The position numbers and the translations under genes are program-made. The notes under the pieces are model-generated. The model was not told the DNA's origin and did no database searches. It was given only the letters and a program-made list of their open reading frames with translations. DNA of 64,000 nucleotides, from NCBI GenBank assembly GCA_025267735.1, contig CM046299.1, positions 29,551,327-29,615,326 of the forward strand, in the 5' to 3' direction. Positions 13,411 through 25,334 of the stretch are shown here, piece after piece. Source of the DNA: Mactra quadrangularis (taxonomy: Eukaryota; Mollusca; Bivalvia; Venerida; Mactridae). Each line of letters begins with the position of its first letter. Position 1 is the stretch's first letter.

Positions 13411-13884
13411 CAAACTTATGAACCACAACCACATTAAACACTTTCTGCATAATAATGCAACATATTAATAATAAAAACTACATAACCATTAAATCTATGT
13501 TAAACACCGAGAAATATTGTATATAATGGTTTTGTTATGATGAGAAATGTGCGAAACACATAGCAACATAGCAACAATAGTCAGTTATAGAAGAATGTCG
13601 AAACATATCTAAACATATACAAGGCTATCTTAAATTTTTGTAAATAATAACAGCCAGGTTTAGGATAATATTCGAATAAATGGATGAAAATAGTTTAATG
13701 AGTTTTGGTTAATTCGGTCTTTTCGAAAAAACAACAACATTTTTTTCATAAGCTCAAATACAATGAACAAAGATTCTCCCTCTTTATATTGATATTGCAC
13801 GATGTAATGACTAGATATACAATTCGTCTGTATACAGAACCACCCTTAAGATTATACCGAGAATGTCCGTCACTACGGTTACCA

Positions 13885-15708
13885 CCCAGCCAGCATGACC
13901 ATATCGGGCCGATATACAATTAATGTCGGCATGTCGGCAAAATGTGCCGACTTGGGGCCGACATCGGACCGCTGCAGTGCCGACATACTCAATATTTTGA
14001 AAAATTATAAATCCAATTGAATTGCTTACTTAATTATGTTAATAAATAGTCCTGTGTTTGATTTTAATTACTAGAAGCACACTAACCCCATTTCATGTTA
14101 CATAAAAAAAGTATATCGGGTCTGCGTCGGGCCTACATGATCAATTAATGTAACTATTTTGTATATCGGATTGACATCGGTACGATAGTGCGTTTTCTGC
14201 TACACCTCCATATATTGTTAAATCGTTAAAATATTATGAAATAAATTAATTCTAATGAAACACCTTTGTTATCTACTTATTATATTTACGTACTGTCATA
14301 CCGGCAAAATGTGCCTATTTTGGGACCGACATCGGACCGCTGCAGTGCCGACATACTCAATATTTTGGAAAATGCTAACTGCAATTGTATTGTTCACTTA
14401 ATTATGTTAATAAATAGTCCTGTGTATGATTTCAATTTCTAGAACCACACTAACCCTATTTCATGTAACGCCAAAAAACGTATATCGGGTCTGTGTCGGG
14501 CCTACATGGTAATGAACGCAACTATTTTGTATATCGGATTGACAACGGTATGATATTGCGTTTTCTTGTTTACCATGCAGCAAATAATTGTACATTTTGG
14601 TATGAATTTTAAAATAATTTTAGCTGTGTTTTGAAATGAAATGTTGTTTGTAATTGAAATCAATATTTTTTAAGTACATAAAAACCACTCTTATATAATA
14701 ATATTATTTTAAATGAAGAACTGGCAAATATTCACTGCATTCCTTCTTTCAACTGAATAAGCGCCAGAAAACAAAGGAAGGTGATGATTTTAAAAGTAGA
14801 TCTAATGATGATTTAACAAATGTGTAAACACTGTTAATTACTTCATTTTAACCATTTGAGCGATTGAAAAATACAAAATTTATCTGTTTGTCTTATTGTA
14901 AAGTAAAATTATGGTTGAAAATATTTGTAACATAATTTCGCGACATGCATTAACAAGGCCGTGCTTATCATTTGCTCTTTATAGTTAGAATATACTAAAT
15001 ATTCGCTTTTATAATCTTTTTTGTAACAAATCAGTTTGTTTTTTGCATACTGGCTGTTTATTTTCACTCCACGGTTTATTAATGTACATGTACACCGCTA
15101 TTGTTTTGATGTTAGCCCGATGTAGGTAAGAAATATCGGGCCGATATTGTTTAGACATCGGCCCGATATTGTACTATCGATGTCGGGTCGACATCATTCC
15201 TATTTGCAGCCGAGGTTAAATCCGACGTTGGGCCGTCATAGAAAACCATAAAGGTTTGCTATCGAACCGATATAGAATAATTTCTACTGTTGACTGACAT
15301 CACACCGCTATTGTTTTGATGTCGGCCCGATGTAGGCAAGAAATATCGGACCGATATTGTGTAGACATCGGCCCGATATTGTATTACCGATGTCGGGTCG
15401 ACATCATTCCTATTTGCAGTCGAGGTTAAATCCGACGTTGGGCCGTCATAGAAAACCATATAGGTTTGCTGTCGGACCGATATAGAATAATTTCTACTGT
15501 TGACTGACATCACACCGCTAATGTTTTGATGTCGGCCCGATGTAGGCAAGAAATATCGGACCGATATTGTGTAGACATCGGCCCGATATTGTACTACCGA
15601 TGTCGGGTCGACATCATTCCTATTTGCAGCCGAGATTAAATCCGGCGTCGGGCCGTCATAGAAAACCATATAGGTTTGATGTCGGGCCGATATAGAATGT
15701 TGGCTGGG
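13885..15708. mobile_element. Non-autonomous DNA transposon rich in ATCGGCCCGAT
   Basis: Terminal inverted repeats begin CCCAGCCAGCAT on the left and CCCAGCCAACAT, as complement, on the right, each followed within about 10 bp by ATATCGG-type words. The left interior has a ~360-bp direct duplication (13930-14190 and 14295-14560); the right interior has three copies of a ~195-bp unit (15110-15700) packed with near-palindromes of ATCGGCCCGATAT. Because 195 is a multiple of three, a 136-codon repetitive frame appears on the minus strand; it is an artefact. No transposase was seen. Confidence 0.75.
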
Positions 15709-16885
15709 CAGTTCCTAGTTTTCTAGAGAGTTCAATTTCAAATTCTTCGTAATAACAAACTCATTTGTGGTTTTAAGGTTTAGTGGAAACTCAGTACTTT
15801 TAATTAATAAAATGAAATGGCTTGTTGAATCAGTAAAAAGTCACACCAGTTCACATCACTAACAAGGTACTGTTTTTTCTTATAAACCTTCTTCATATTG
15901 GCTACTTAATTTTAGGAGCAGACACTGCGCGTTATTCCATAAAAATAGGGAAATATTAATTCAGTTGTAGAAGAAAATAATCCTCTATTAGGGAATGTTT
16001 TATAGTATATAATACACACTGAAGACAAAATGTCAAGTGGTATATAGACATTATAGTATCTAGTAATAAACTTTATATTTACATGTTTGATTCGTCAGAT
16101 CTGCATTTTCCATAGATAGTAAATTAAATTGTGATAAGATTTACTTTGAACTTTAATAATTCTAATGCAAAAATATTGTTTTTAAAAATCAAACTTTGAC
16201 ATAAATAGGCTATACTTTTATACGAAAACACACCCTTAATGTTCGGTATACTTAGTACAAAGAAAGCATAAATATGTTTTTATAGATAATGTGATATTTA
16301 ATTACCTCATTCTGTCAATATTTTGTTAAATTACACGCACAGGCCACTCCGATAAAATTGTTTTTGACCCATACATTGTACATATTTACTCAAATAGTAA
16401 GTAAATAAGCAAAGATAGCACGTATCACGGTGTAAGGGAAACAACCGTAATCTATATCAACTATACTACTTATGGGTTAGTAAGGGAATTTCCCGCAAAA
16501 TACCACTGCAGTATCATGTTCAAGGGTTAATATTAACAAAGGTAAATATGACTTCATTTCTTGTACATTGTCAATTAATTTACCTTTATCTTATCAGATA
16601 CATGTGTATGTTTAATTAGTTACAAAGAAAAATTCTTGTATAATTGTTAATATACAGAATCTGACATTAGAAGCACACGTCATGATTGTGCTATATAGCT
16701 GTTTCATATTTAGAAACTGGGAAATTTAATACAGAAAGACCTCCATGACACGTACATCAGAGGACTAAGTGAGGATTTGTGTTAAGAGGTGATATTTTGA
16801 AATAATAATTAAAGTTATGGATTCATTTTCTGTCATTATTCGATTTAATGAAAATATTTTGTTCAATAGGTGAAGGTAATATCAA

Positions 16886-16916
<31 letters not shown>

Positions 16917-17740
16917 TTTTTAATAAAATAATTAATAAAATCACGGATCTGTATCTAATATCCGTGATAAAATGTACAAAAATAGTATACTTGATATTTA
17001 TAAAAATCATATTTTGGGAAAAATCGAGAAATTGTTTATGTATGTATATTAATGGGAATCAAAATACTGAGAGAGTTGGTAATAATTAGTACATTTTCGG
17101 AAAATGATAAGAACTAAGCAATTCATATAGGGACCGTTTTCTTCTCTAATTCAATAAAAAATCGCATGGATTTGCAATAACCTAAGTGGTTTTTATAGCG
17201 GACCTACAATCTAAATATTTTCTTCATTATAAAGGATATTTAAATTGCTACGATTATATGTAACGTATAAGTTTGTTCGAATATTAATTAAAAGTACTCA
17301 ATTGTATGAGTTTTGAATGAAGTGAAACAAAAAATATAGATCAAACTATTTTTAAAGCTTGTTTTTCTGAAGAAAGGCAGTTTTTGTATATATTCATATA
17401 CTTATATAAAGTCATGTATATACATCGGGAAATTTATTGACATCAGATACCGGATTATATTTATTGTGAATTCACACATAATTTACTTAAAACAAGTCTG
17501 GTCTAGACTGAATCTACATATGTAAGAAAAACTAACATTGTTATTTCTAAATAGACTTCCGTCTCACGTACAATTTTGTGCTTATTTATGTCTAAACTGA
17601 TCTGAAAGTGTGACACGAAACCATAAACTAAATTGTGATCGTATTCACTTTACTGATTTGTCGTCAAGGAAACACAAACATAAACTGTAGGAATACAAAT
17701 GTTTTATATAGTAACAGTTAAGTCAGTTAAGTGAGTTTTT
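15709..17740. other. Intergenic, no gene seen
   Basis: AT-rich sequence without a recognised coding segment. The only distinct feature is an (AT)n run followed by a T homopolymer at about 16880-16922. Confidence 0.6.
16880..16922. repeat. (AT)n microsatellite plus poly-T
   Basis: About 12 AT dinucleotides are followed directly by about 15 T residues and then TAATAAAA. This could be a retroposon tail on the opposite strand, but no body is recognisable. Confidence 0.8.
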
Positions 17741-17945
17741 GTTGGGTCTAACACCATATAAACGCAAATTCTAGTTATTTACGGCGACCAAGTCACCTAA
17801 CTAAGCATTTCTGGACTATTGTTTGTACCAGTACTTACCTCCCTTTCTACTAGGTCAATAATATGATATACCTAATTAATGGAGGAAAATCCCCTTTATG
17901 GTTAAAATTTCATGGAAGGGTATAATCATCGCGTGTGGGGAGTAA
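17741..17945 (-). mobile_element. V-SINE-like copy, tRNA head missing
   Basis: It opens with GTTGGGTCTAACACCATATA and contains TTTCTGGACTATTGTTTGTA, ACCAGTACTTACCTCCCTTT and ATACCTAATTAATGGAGGAA. The same blocks, in the same order, occur in copies at 47.0, 53.0 and 59.6 kb. The 3' end of the element is at the low coordinate and the tRNA head at the high end is missing. Confidence 0.7.
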
Positions 17946-20900
17946 AATTCAAAATTAGCTTAAATAAGATATCAGTTTATAAATTGATATAAATCTATGT
18001 CAAGATTATAGTTCAGTAATAAGACTTTGTACCTACTAGTTTGTATAAATGTATGCGCTTTTATAGTTGTATGTCAACTTTTGGTATTTGAACATACAAG
18101 TTTACAAGTTTATTCATATAAACAGCGGAAGGTCTTAGACCAAAGCGACAAATACATATATACATTGACATATATACGCGTTGCTTGCAATCAAATGGGT
18201 CAAACATTCTGTTCGTTTGATCATAAATGCTGCTCCTTGAGAATTATAAATAATTTGTATTTTGTTAAAAGAATTCCGGCAATGGCTTGGTTAATACAAT
18301 ATAGCTATAAAATATTACAGCAAAAGACTCGAACTTTGATAGAGCCGGGGTTCGACCCGTCCGAGTTTGACATTATTACTGCCGCTCGCATTCTTGTTTT
18401 CTCCCTACAGATTAGAATGAATACTTGTAGTATAAACTGCATGTACAATTAGGGACTTTTGTCAGCTGTCTATCCTTGATATTATCTGAAGCAATCCAAT
18501 TGGTAAGTAGGTCCCATCAGTTGGAATCCTCGGATTTTATCATTGAAGGCTTATGTAAGGATAATAAAATATTTCTTCTAGTATCTTTCTTGTTAATTAA
18601 GATATTAACAGGAGTGGTGAAATTTAGATAGTTCTTTACGCTAACAATATTTAGCTAGATTTTCAAAGAAATTAAATGTTTTACAGTTTACAGTTTAAAA
18701 GTTATTTAAGATTAACTGTAGCAAATTGACATTGAAGAGTAAGGGTAAAATCCGAGTAATCCAACTGATTAGACCTACCTATTTGAAGAGTATACAAGGG
18801 GAATAACTGACTAAGGTCCCTTATTGCGTCTCGCAAATAATGTTATTACAGTTTTCAGACATACATTAACATGAATATATCCATACCACAGGGATCGAAT
18901 TGAACAAAGAATTGGACTTGCATATTACTGCGAGTTGATTATATTTCAACTCGCAAAATTAAAAATAAAACTCGCATTTTTTCTCCAAATTTTAATAGCA
19001 TTACAGTAACTTTCGTACATGCAATATAATGACAACACAGTATACTATATTTCACTATAGTTAGAACAATGTCGTTATTGTGGGATAGACAAAGAATATC
19101 GAGCATGTTTCTACTATGAATCTTAAATGATCAATACAATCGATCTATCTGGCCGTTTCAATGCTGATTTGACCCTCATTAGTTTGGACAGAAATATTTT
19201 TACGGCGATTTCAACTCGCGAAAATATGCGCAATTTTCGAAATCCACTCACATTTGCCAGTACACGAGGTAAAATTCGAGCCCTGCTATACCACTAATAT
19301 CGTTATAAATTGTTTTAACATGAAATATAAGTCACCAACATGTAATGTTGTTCTATAAGAAACTGATGGTCACGTGGAATTATTTTCCCGCTTCAAGCAC
19401 AAAGGTCGAAGTGAGAAAAATTTAATGTTCCGGATAAAGACAATGGTTGTAAAGCGTAATTATTAATTTACTGGATATCGGAATTGGTTTGAGATTTCAA
19501 TCAAAGTTGTTCGCCAAAAAAGTGACATTCTAATGCATATAATGATGAAATATATCATATGTAGTTCAAGGTTAAATATTTGAAAAAAACGGTTAATTCG
19601 AGCGGGTAGAGTTGGAACTTTAACTGTACATAATATTTATGTGTATAAACTTTTTCAAATGTATCCTTACTTCCGGATTTGTTAGGTGTTTTTAGAACTT
19701 ATTTAAAGGTAAATTCATCCGTTAATACGACAGGAAAATTATTAAACTCTACAAAATATAACCTTCAAACTTCCTGGCTTATAATAAAGCATTGTATGAT
19801 TACAAAGTACTTGATAGAAGATGTAGAAATGTATGAGCCGTTAACACTTCCTTTTACGTTAACCAATATACCTCAATGTTATGATTTAGAACGCTTCAGA
19901 GAAGCGCTTCAAACTGAAATGAAATAACCCCGCTGAAGAAGCAATGATGTGAACAGTGCTTACGAGATGAAAAAGACAACAAGAAGGTCCTGAGAACCCT
20001 GGATCACTCAACTGAGAACAAGCTCCTAAAGACGCCTGACACAAGATTTTTGTAACACTTACAAAATCAGCTGCATGAAAACCTTGTAATCACTGAAGTG
20101 GGGACATTTCTAACTACTTGGCAGATCTTTTACAATCTTTGTAAGGAACCTTGAGGCGATACAATACGTCAAGTATGGAAGCTCTAAGCCTTGTGGTTTT
20201 GAAGAATAAGATGTTTTAACATTTCAATCCCTTAAACATATAACTCTATGTAAAGCATGTGACCCTTTGGCGTGATTAATTATGACCCTTGGGACATAAT
20301 TTGAACAATCATTGTAGATGATAATCTGGTGATGCTACATGCAAAGTTTGGTAACTACAGACGTCATATTTTGACAAGGTGATTCTTAAGAAGTTATTGA
20401 CGTAGGACGGACAGACGAACGCTCGCCGAGATGCCAAATAGACCACAGGTGAACTAGTGACCCAGTGATTTCTATGGTCAAAATACACAAAAAAATGTGA
20501 ACATGGGCACAAGAGCCGAAATCATAAGCGCTCAAACATAATGGTGCTGTCTTGTTTGATACATGTATAATAATCAGTCTTGCTAAGTCATCCGTATTAG
20601 CCGCGCAACGGAAGTTACTATAGTTACGTGAAAGCGCACTTTAAAGAAATGACAAACAGTTAACGTTCAGTATCGGAAGTTCAGTTGTGGATGAGCCTTG
20701 TGGCCACAAAATACATTTGAATAAAGTCGAATACCCAGATGGCTGAGTTGGCAAACCTGCATAATTATAAGAAAATATGGGGTATTCCAAGGGTTTGATA
20801 CCGTTAAAAACTAAATGGTAAAGTAGAGGTACCGATACAAATTAAATGATATACGGTATTTTAAACGATACTTATATCGATACTAAATAAGCAATTTAGT

Positions 20901-23054
20901 TCAACGTTGAACTAAAAAAAGCTAAGAATAAATTCACAATATTTAATGTTTTATTGTCACAATTAGCTGATTGTGGTCTAAATTAAACAATTAAAACTAA
21001 ATGTGTGAGTGCATACAGCGGATAAGAAAGAACTCATAGAAAGCGCAAGTAGAAATGTTAACCAATCATTGAGAATACGTAAATAAGCCAACTGTCCCAG
21101 AGAATTGAATTGTAGTTTCTATTTACCGTTCAAAGTGCCGATTTAAGCACATAATTATATTGCATGGTACAGATACACAATATATATGTGTTGTAGAATA
21201 ATACAAACAAGCACGTGGAACTTTCCTGACCATGCAGTAAACGTGGAAATCAGGGGCGACAATGCAAAAAAAACTGATTATACTCGGTACTATCAGGAGT
21301 TATTATCCATAGATTTTACTTATAATGATAATTGTATCCTTTTCTGGCCCTTAATAGATGTATGATTAAGATAGAACAACAGTGAAGCTGTATAGTTTGA
21401 ATTACCCTGTTTAGTGTAATTATACTGTATAGGCGACGCCTAGAGACATTCATAGTTGTTAGGTAATATATGCCGAAACTAACAACAAATGCACGTTATA
21501 ATGCAACTTTCGCCCCTTTATATCTTTAATTTGGAAAAACCGACCGATAGGACATTTTTCCTTATCCGTAGAATGATGGCTAACTGAGATTTAATTGTTA
21601 AGGCGCACAGTATCTTCTTTTATCAAAATTGTAGACCTGCGTTCGTCATTTAAGTCTGTGTACACATGTAGTTGGCGATATTGGTACTTTGATGAATCAA
21701 ACCAATGCCAAGATGTTGGTTTACATGCTAGTCTTTGATTCCGGCGAATCGGGTTCAAGTTCCGACCACATGGATAAGTCATGTGACTTATTTTATTGAA
21801 GCATAAGTAAGTAGAAATACTGGTATGTATACAAAGGGTCTAAATGCTATTTATAGAATGCCGTAAATAGTAAAAAAACATTGATGTCAGTAAAATATGC
21901 AGATAATGCTTATTATCAAGCGTCTTACGACCAATTTTAGTCGTATTAGTTCCTATATGTTGTATTGTTAAAGTATCGTAAGATTATTGATAATATGTTG
22001 CAAGCTAGCTTTAATTGACCTCAAACATATATTAAGTAAAGTTAACATCTTTACGATTATTATTACGAACAAATAGAAGTATCACGGCTCATCAGGTCGA
22101 CGAGTGAATGCACTTTGAAATTGAACCACTGCAATATACATACATTTTGAAGCTCTTGGTGATTTCCTATGTTACTTTTAGGACATCGTGGCAAGCTAGC
22201 ATTACTCTTAGTACTCGGTACAGATGGTACTACTGTTTTAGTACATGTATATACTTTAAGCTATTTGTATACAAAAAATATCTGTTCAGCAGTAAATTAT
22301 GGAAAGTCTAAGATAAGACTCTTATCGCTCTTTTCCAATTAATTGATCCGTTCATACTATATATATACACTAACAGTAGTCCATTTCGACAATATTTGAA
22401 AAAAGTATCTGTATATTGAACCGAAAAACATTATATTAATGCAAACTCCTAATATATTGAACGGATTTATCATATCATAGTTTGAAACCAATGCAACTTT
22501 ATATAGATTCAATTTGGATATGAATGAATTGGAAACGCCATAATGAAACCAGTTTTGCCAGTTTTTCTCTTTTCAATATATCAAACCATCTACCTTTGTA
22601 TAGAACCAGATCATTTACATATAATCCAGAATTTAAATGTACGAATGTAAGCAACATTTATATGAATCCAACAAACAATATGTTGGTGTAATTGATAAAT
22701 AATGATAATTTATATGGGACGAAGTATACTACATTAGTATACTAATAGACAAAAGGAACTGGACATCTGTATAAACCTAAACTTTAATGTTTAAGAAGAG
22801 GAAATTACATATAAATTTGGTATTAAATTTAAGGTAACGTTCTAATCTTTACATTTATAACAGTTTTATTTGAATATACGTTTAATGTATAACGTAAACG
22901 TCTGTTGAACACGAGAAATGCTGTTTAAAAAGTTGCAAATCAATTGCAATAGAAGATTTTGATTTTAAAGGTATATTCTGTTCAATCTAGTCGAGTAGTT
23001 TAAAGCCAAATTGCTATTGTGTCCTTATAACGAGTGTGACAACCTCGCTGACGT
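17946..23054. other. Intergenic, degraded repeats, no gene seen
   Basis: No frame here looks like a real protein. The 141-codon frame at 18027 and the 82-codon frame at 19679 have no recognised domain or flanking splice logic. A dispersed-family remnant with GGACGGACAGACGA lies near 20400. A block at 22.38-22.56 kb resembles one at 29.58-29.70 kb. Confidence 0.55.
20080..20520. repeat. Probable remnant of a dispersed bivalve repeat
   Basis: It contains the wording 'GACCCTTGGGACATAATTTG', 'GATGCTACATGCAAAGTTTG' and GACGTAGGACGGACAGACGA. Similar sequences ending in GGACGGACGGAC runs are widespread in bivalve genomes, from general knowledge. Boundaries are uncertain. Confidence 0.4.
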
Positions 23055-24335
23055 CTTAAGATGGGTCGGTACCTTACTCGGAGGAAAAGCGAAAAAAATA
23101 TTTTGTTCACCGATTATGATAAAAGTTGGCAGGCAGATACCATCATGCTTCTTGTTTGTTTTTCTGGTAACCTTAGCGACGTTGTCGGTTTTTTTCACGA
23201 CGTCATGGACGTCACAATGATTCGCGCTAAAAATAGGCATGCAAGTACATTAAACCCACATATTTGAGATATTAAATGTCCGAGGTCAATGATTATTATA
23301 CCGAAATGTTTCTGAAATGTTGTTGCATATCGCTTTCAAAGTAAAATTACCTTCATTACAACGACGTTAATGTAACGTTACGCTGACGTTGTGATTAAAG
23401 CATTTGTTGTAAAAATAAGTAGAAGCTGATTTTGATTGACTTATGTTAAATTTATTTTGAACAGATCAGATGCTGAGTGTCACAAGAAATTAATTGAGAA
23501 CTGGAAAGAAACTACAAAATTGAATTTACACGAAAATTACATACATAACCCAAAATCACAACGTCAGCGCAACGTAATATTAACGTCGTTGTTTTGAAGG
23601 TAATTTTACTTTGAAAGCGATATTGTGAAAAACTGAGAACGTTCACTTTCCTTTTTTATTTCATTAAAGTGACACAAAAAGTGTGTAGTTTTCAAAAATC
23701 GCGATAAGAATTTGACCACCGTTCTGCTTTAATTTGAAAATAAGCGTTATAACTCGGCAATTGGTGAAACCTTTTAGACGTGAAAACCCTAAATTCAGTG
23801 ATGAAATGTACAATCTTTACGACTAACGTAATATTTAGATAATCGGAACAAAATATTTTTATGCAACAACATTTTAGAAACATTTTGGTATAATTATCTT
23901 TGTCCTCGGACATTCAATACTTTAAATATATGGGTTTAATGTATTTGCATGCCCGTTTTAGCGCGAAACCTTTTAGACGTGAAAACCCTAAATTCAGTGA
24001 TGAAATGTACAATCTTTACGAATGACGTGATATACGGATAATCGGAACAAAATGATTGTATGCAACAACATTTCAGAAACATTTCGGTATAATAATCATT
24101 GACCTCGGACATTTAATATCTCAAATATGTGGGTTTAATGTACTTGCATGCCTATTTTTAGCGCGAATCATTGTGACGTCCATGACGTCGTGAAAAAAAC
24201 GACAACGTCGCTAAGGTTACCAGAAAAACAAACACGAAGCATGAAGGTATCTGCCTGCCAACTTTTATCATAATCGGTGAACAAAATATTGTTTTCGTTT
24301 TTCCTTCCGAGTAAGGTACCGACCCACCTTAACGT
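23055..24335. repeat. Compound inverted repeat with internal MITE and tandem duplication
   Basis: The left arm (about 23055-23328) and right arm (about 24054-24335) are near-identical inverted copies; both contain GGGTCGGTACCTTACTCGGA, ACGACGTCATGGACGTCACA and TAGCGCGAATCATTGTGACG in one or other sense. Between them lie a ~300-bp element with ~70-bp inverted ends (23327-23625) and a ~200-bp direct duplication (23766-23965 and 23966-24165), the second copy running into the right arm. The structure suggests a DNA element with repeated insertion and duplication. Confidence 0.85.
23327..23625. mobile_element. MITE with ~70-bp terminal inverted repeats
   Basis: The left end ATATCGCTTTCAAAGTAAAA pairs with its exact complement at 23606-23625. 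The pairing continues with a few mismatches through the ACGACGTTAATGTAACGTTA and GCTGACGTTGTGATT blocks. The ~155-bp centre shows no coding content. Confidence 0.8.
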
Positions 24336-24639
24336 GGCCACACGTTGACGTATTGACCGCATCGGCATTTGAAAGACGTTCCCATTCCTCCAACAACGCG
24401 ACGCAAGAGCACAGCCAGTCCATTTCGAGCAATTTATGTCTCTAGAACAGGTCGCAATATTTGAAAATTTGGTCAACATATTCGTGTTCGTCATTTATTA
24501 CGCAATTGACGTGGTGAAAACAATATTCGCACCCGTCTATGTCACAGATATAGCTTCTGTCCAATGTATGAATGCATATAACGTATGGGCCGAGCATTAC
24601 TTTTAGACATTGTCGTACCATCTCGTATAAGATCCCATA

Positions 24640-24990
24640 CTGTACAGTAGGGAATACTTCCCGTTCGGGAAACAAGGGGATTCCCCTTCAGTGCTTCCTG
24701 ATCGGGCAGCAAATGTCAAAATCCTTCCCGATCGGGAAGTATTTTGGCCTTTTTGACGTACTTTACAAAAAAATGGCCGCTGCATAGAAGAATTTGACCT
24801 ACAAAAATATGAAAAGCACCATCTGATACAGGAGAGGTGTATCTAAAATCCTACCGAGTCGTTTTCTTTTAAAATGCCTACAATTAAAATAATTCGAATT
24901 TGAAATTCAGAAAAAAATATGACTGCTAAGAAAAAAGTTGTTTCCCGTTCTGGAAACATTGTTACCCGATGAGGAAGCAAGTTGTACTAT
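24640..24990. repeat. Cluster of CCCGATCGGGAA palindromes
   Basis: TTCCCGTTCGGGAA, TTCCTGATCGGGCA and TTCCCGATCGGGAA occur within 90 bp, and two diverged versions lie near 24944 and 24964. The surrounding sequence has a CTGCATAG boundary and no gene. This looks like the subterminal region of an unidentified DNA element. Confidence 0.55.
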
Positions 24991-25257
24991 ATGCAATTTA
25001 GTTTGTATGTAATGCAAATTAAACTTAAGCAATAGACACTTTTTTTGTTAATGGAAATATTGCATTGATTCCAATGCATATGTTAGAAACACTTTTCACA
25101 GGAACCATTCATAGTAATTTAGCTAATTTTAAAGGGAAAAGTATAGAAATTTAGTCACATTGCTCTATTTTATATATATAATCATAACACCCCAAAAATA
25201 TTCAAATAAGTTAAATTATTTATAGGTTTGACTTGTGTATAAATGTAAAGTATTATT

Positions 25258-25334
25258 GGTTGGGTTTAACACTGTAGCAACACATTGTTATTGTCATGTT
25301 TCATATTACAAGCTACAGCTGTAAGTCAACATAT
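25258..25334 (-). mobile_element. V-SINE-like element, low-coordinate half (split by insertion)
   Basis: It opens GGTTGGGTTTAACACTGTAG and ends AAGTCAACA, matching the beginning of the intact relative at 42.9 kb (GTTGGGTTTAACGCC to AGTCAACCA). The remainder resumes at 28909. Confidence 0.7.

Larger units (their letters stand above)
11700..13884. other. Intergenic stretch with degraded repeats
   Basis: No gene is recognised. The stretch is AT-rich and holds a TACCGTGGTAT cluster (12225-12310), a tRNA-derived fragment (12475-12560) and a GGCGGATCCAGGATTTT-type fragment (13330-13410). The 82-codon frame at 11731 is low-complexity and matches nothing known to me. Confidence 0.6.

Noticed and set aside
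15259..15669. 136-codon repetitive minus-strand frame
   Set aside because: A product of a 195-bp tandem unit inside a transposon, with no known domain.
18027..18452. 141-codon plus-strand frame
   Set aside because: No recognised domain; a tRNA-like GGGGTTCGACCCG word inside it suggests old retroposon sequence, but too little remains to annotate.
19679..19927. 82-codon frame ending RFREALQTEMK
   Set aside because: The C-terminal half looks somewhat protein-like, but there is no flanking exon, no family match and the ATG is not supported.
21700..21785. tRNA-like stretch with GGGTTCAAGTTCC
   Set aside because: A B-box-like word is present, but no convincing A box or acceptor stem was found.
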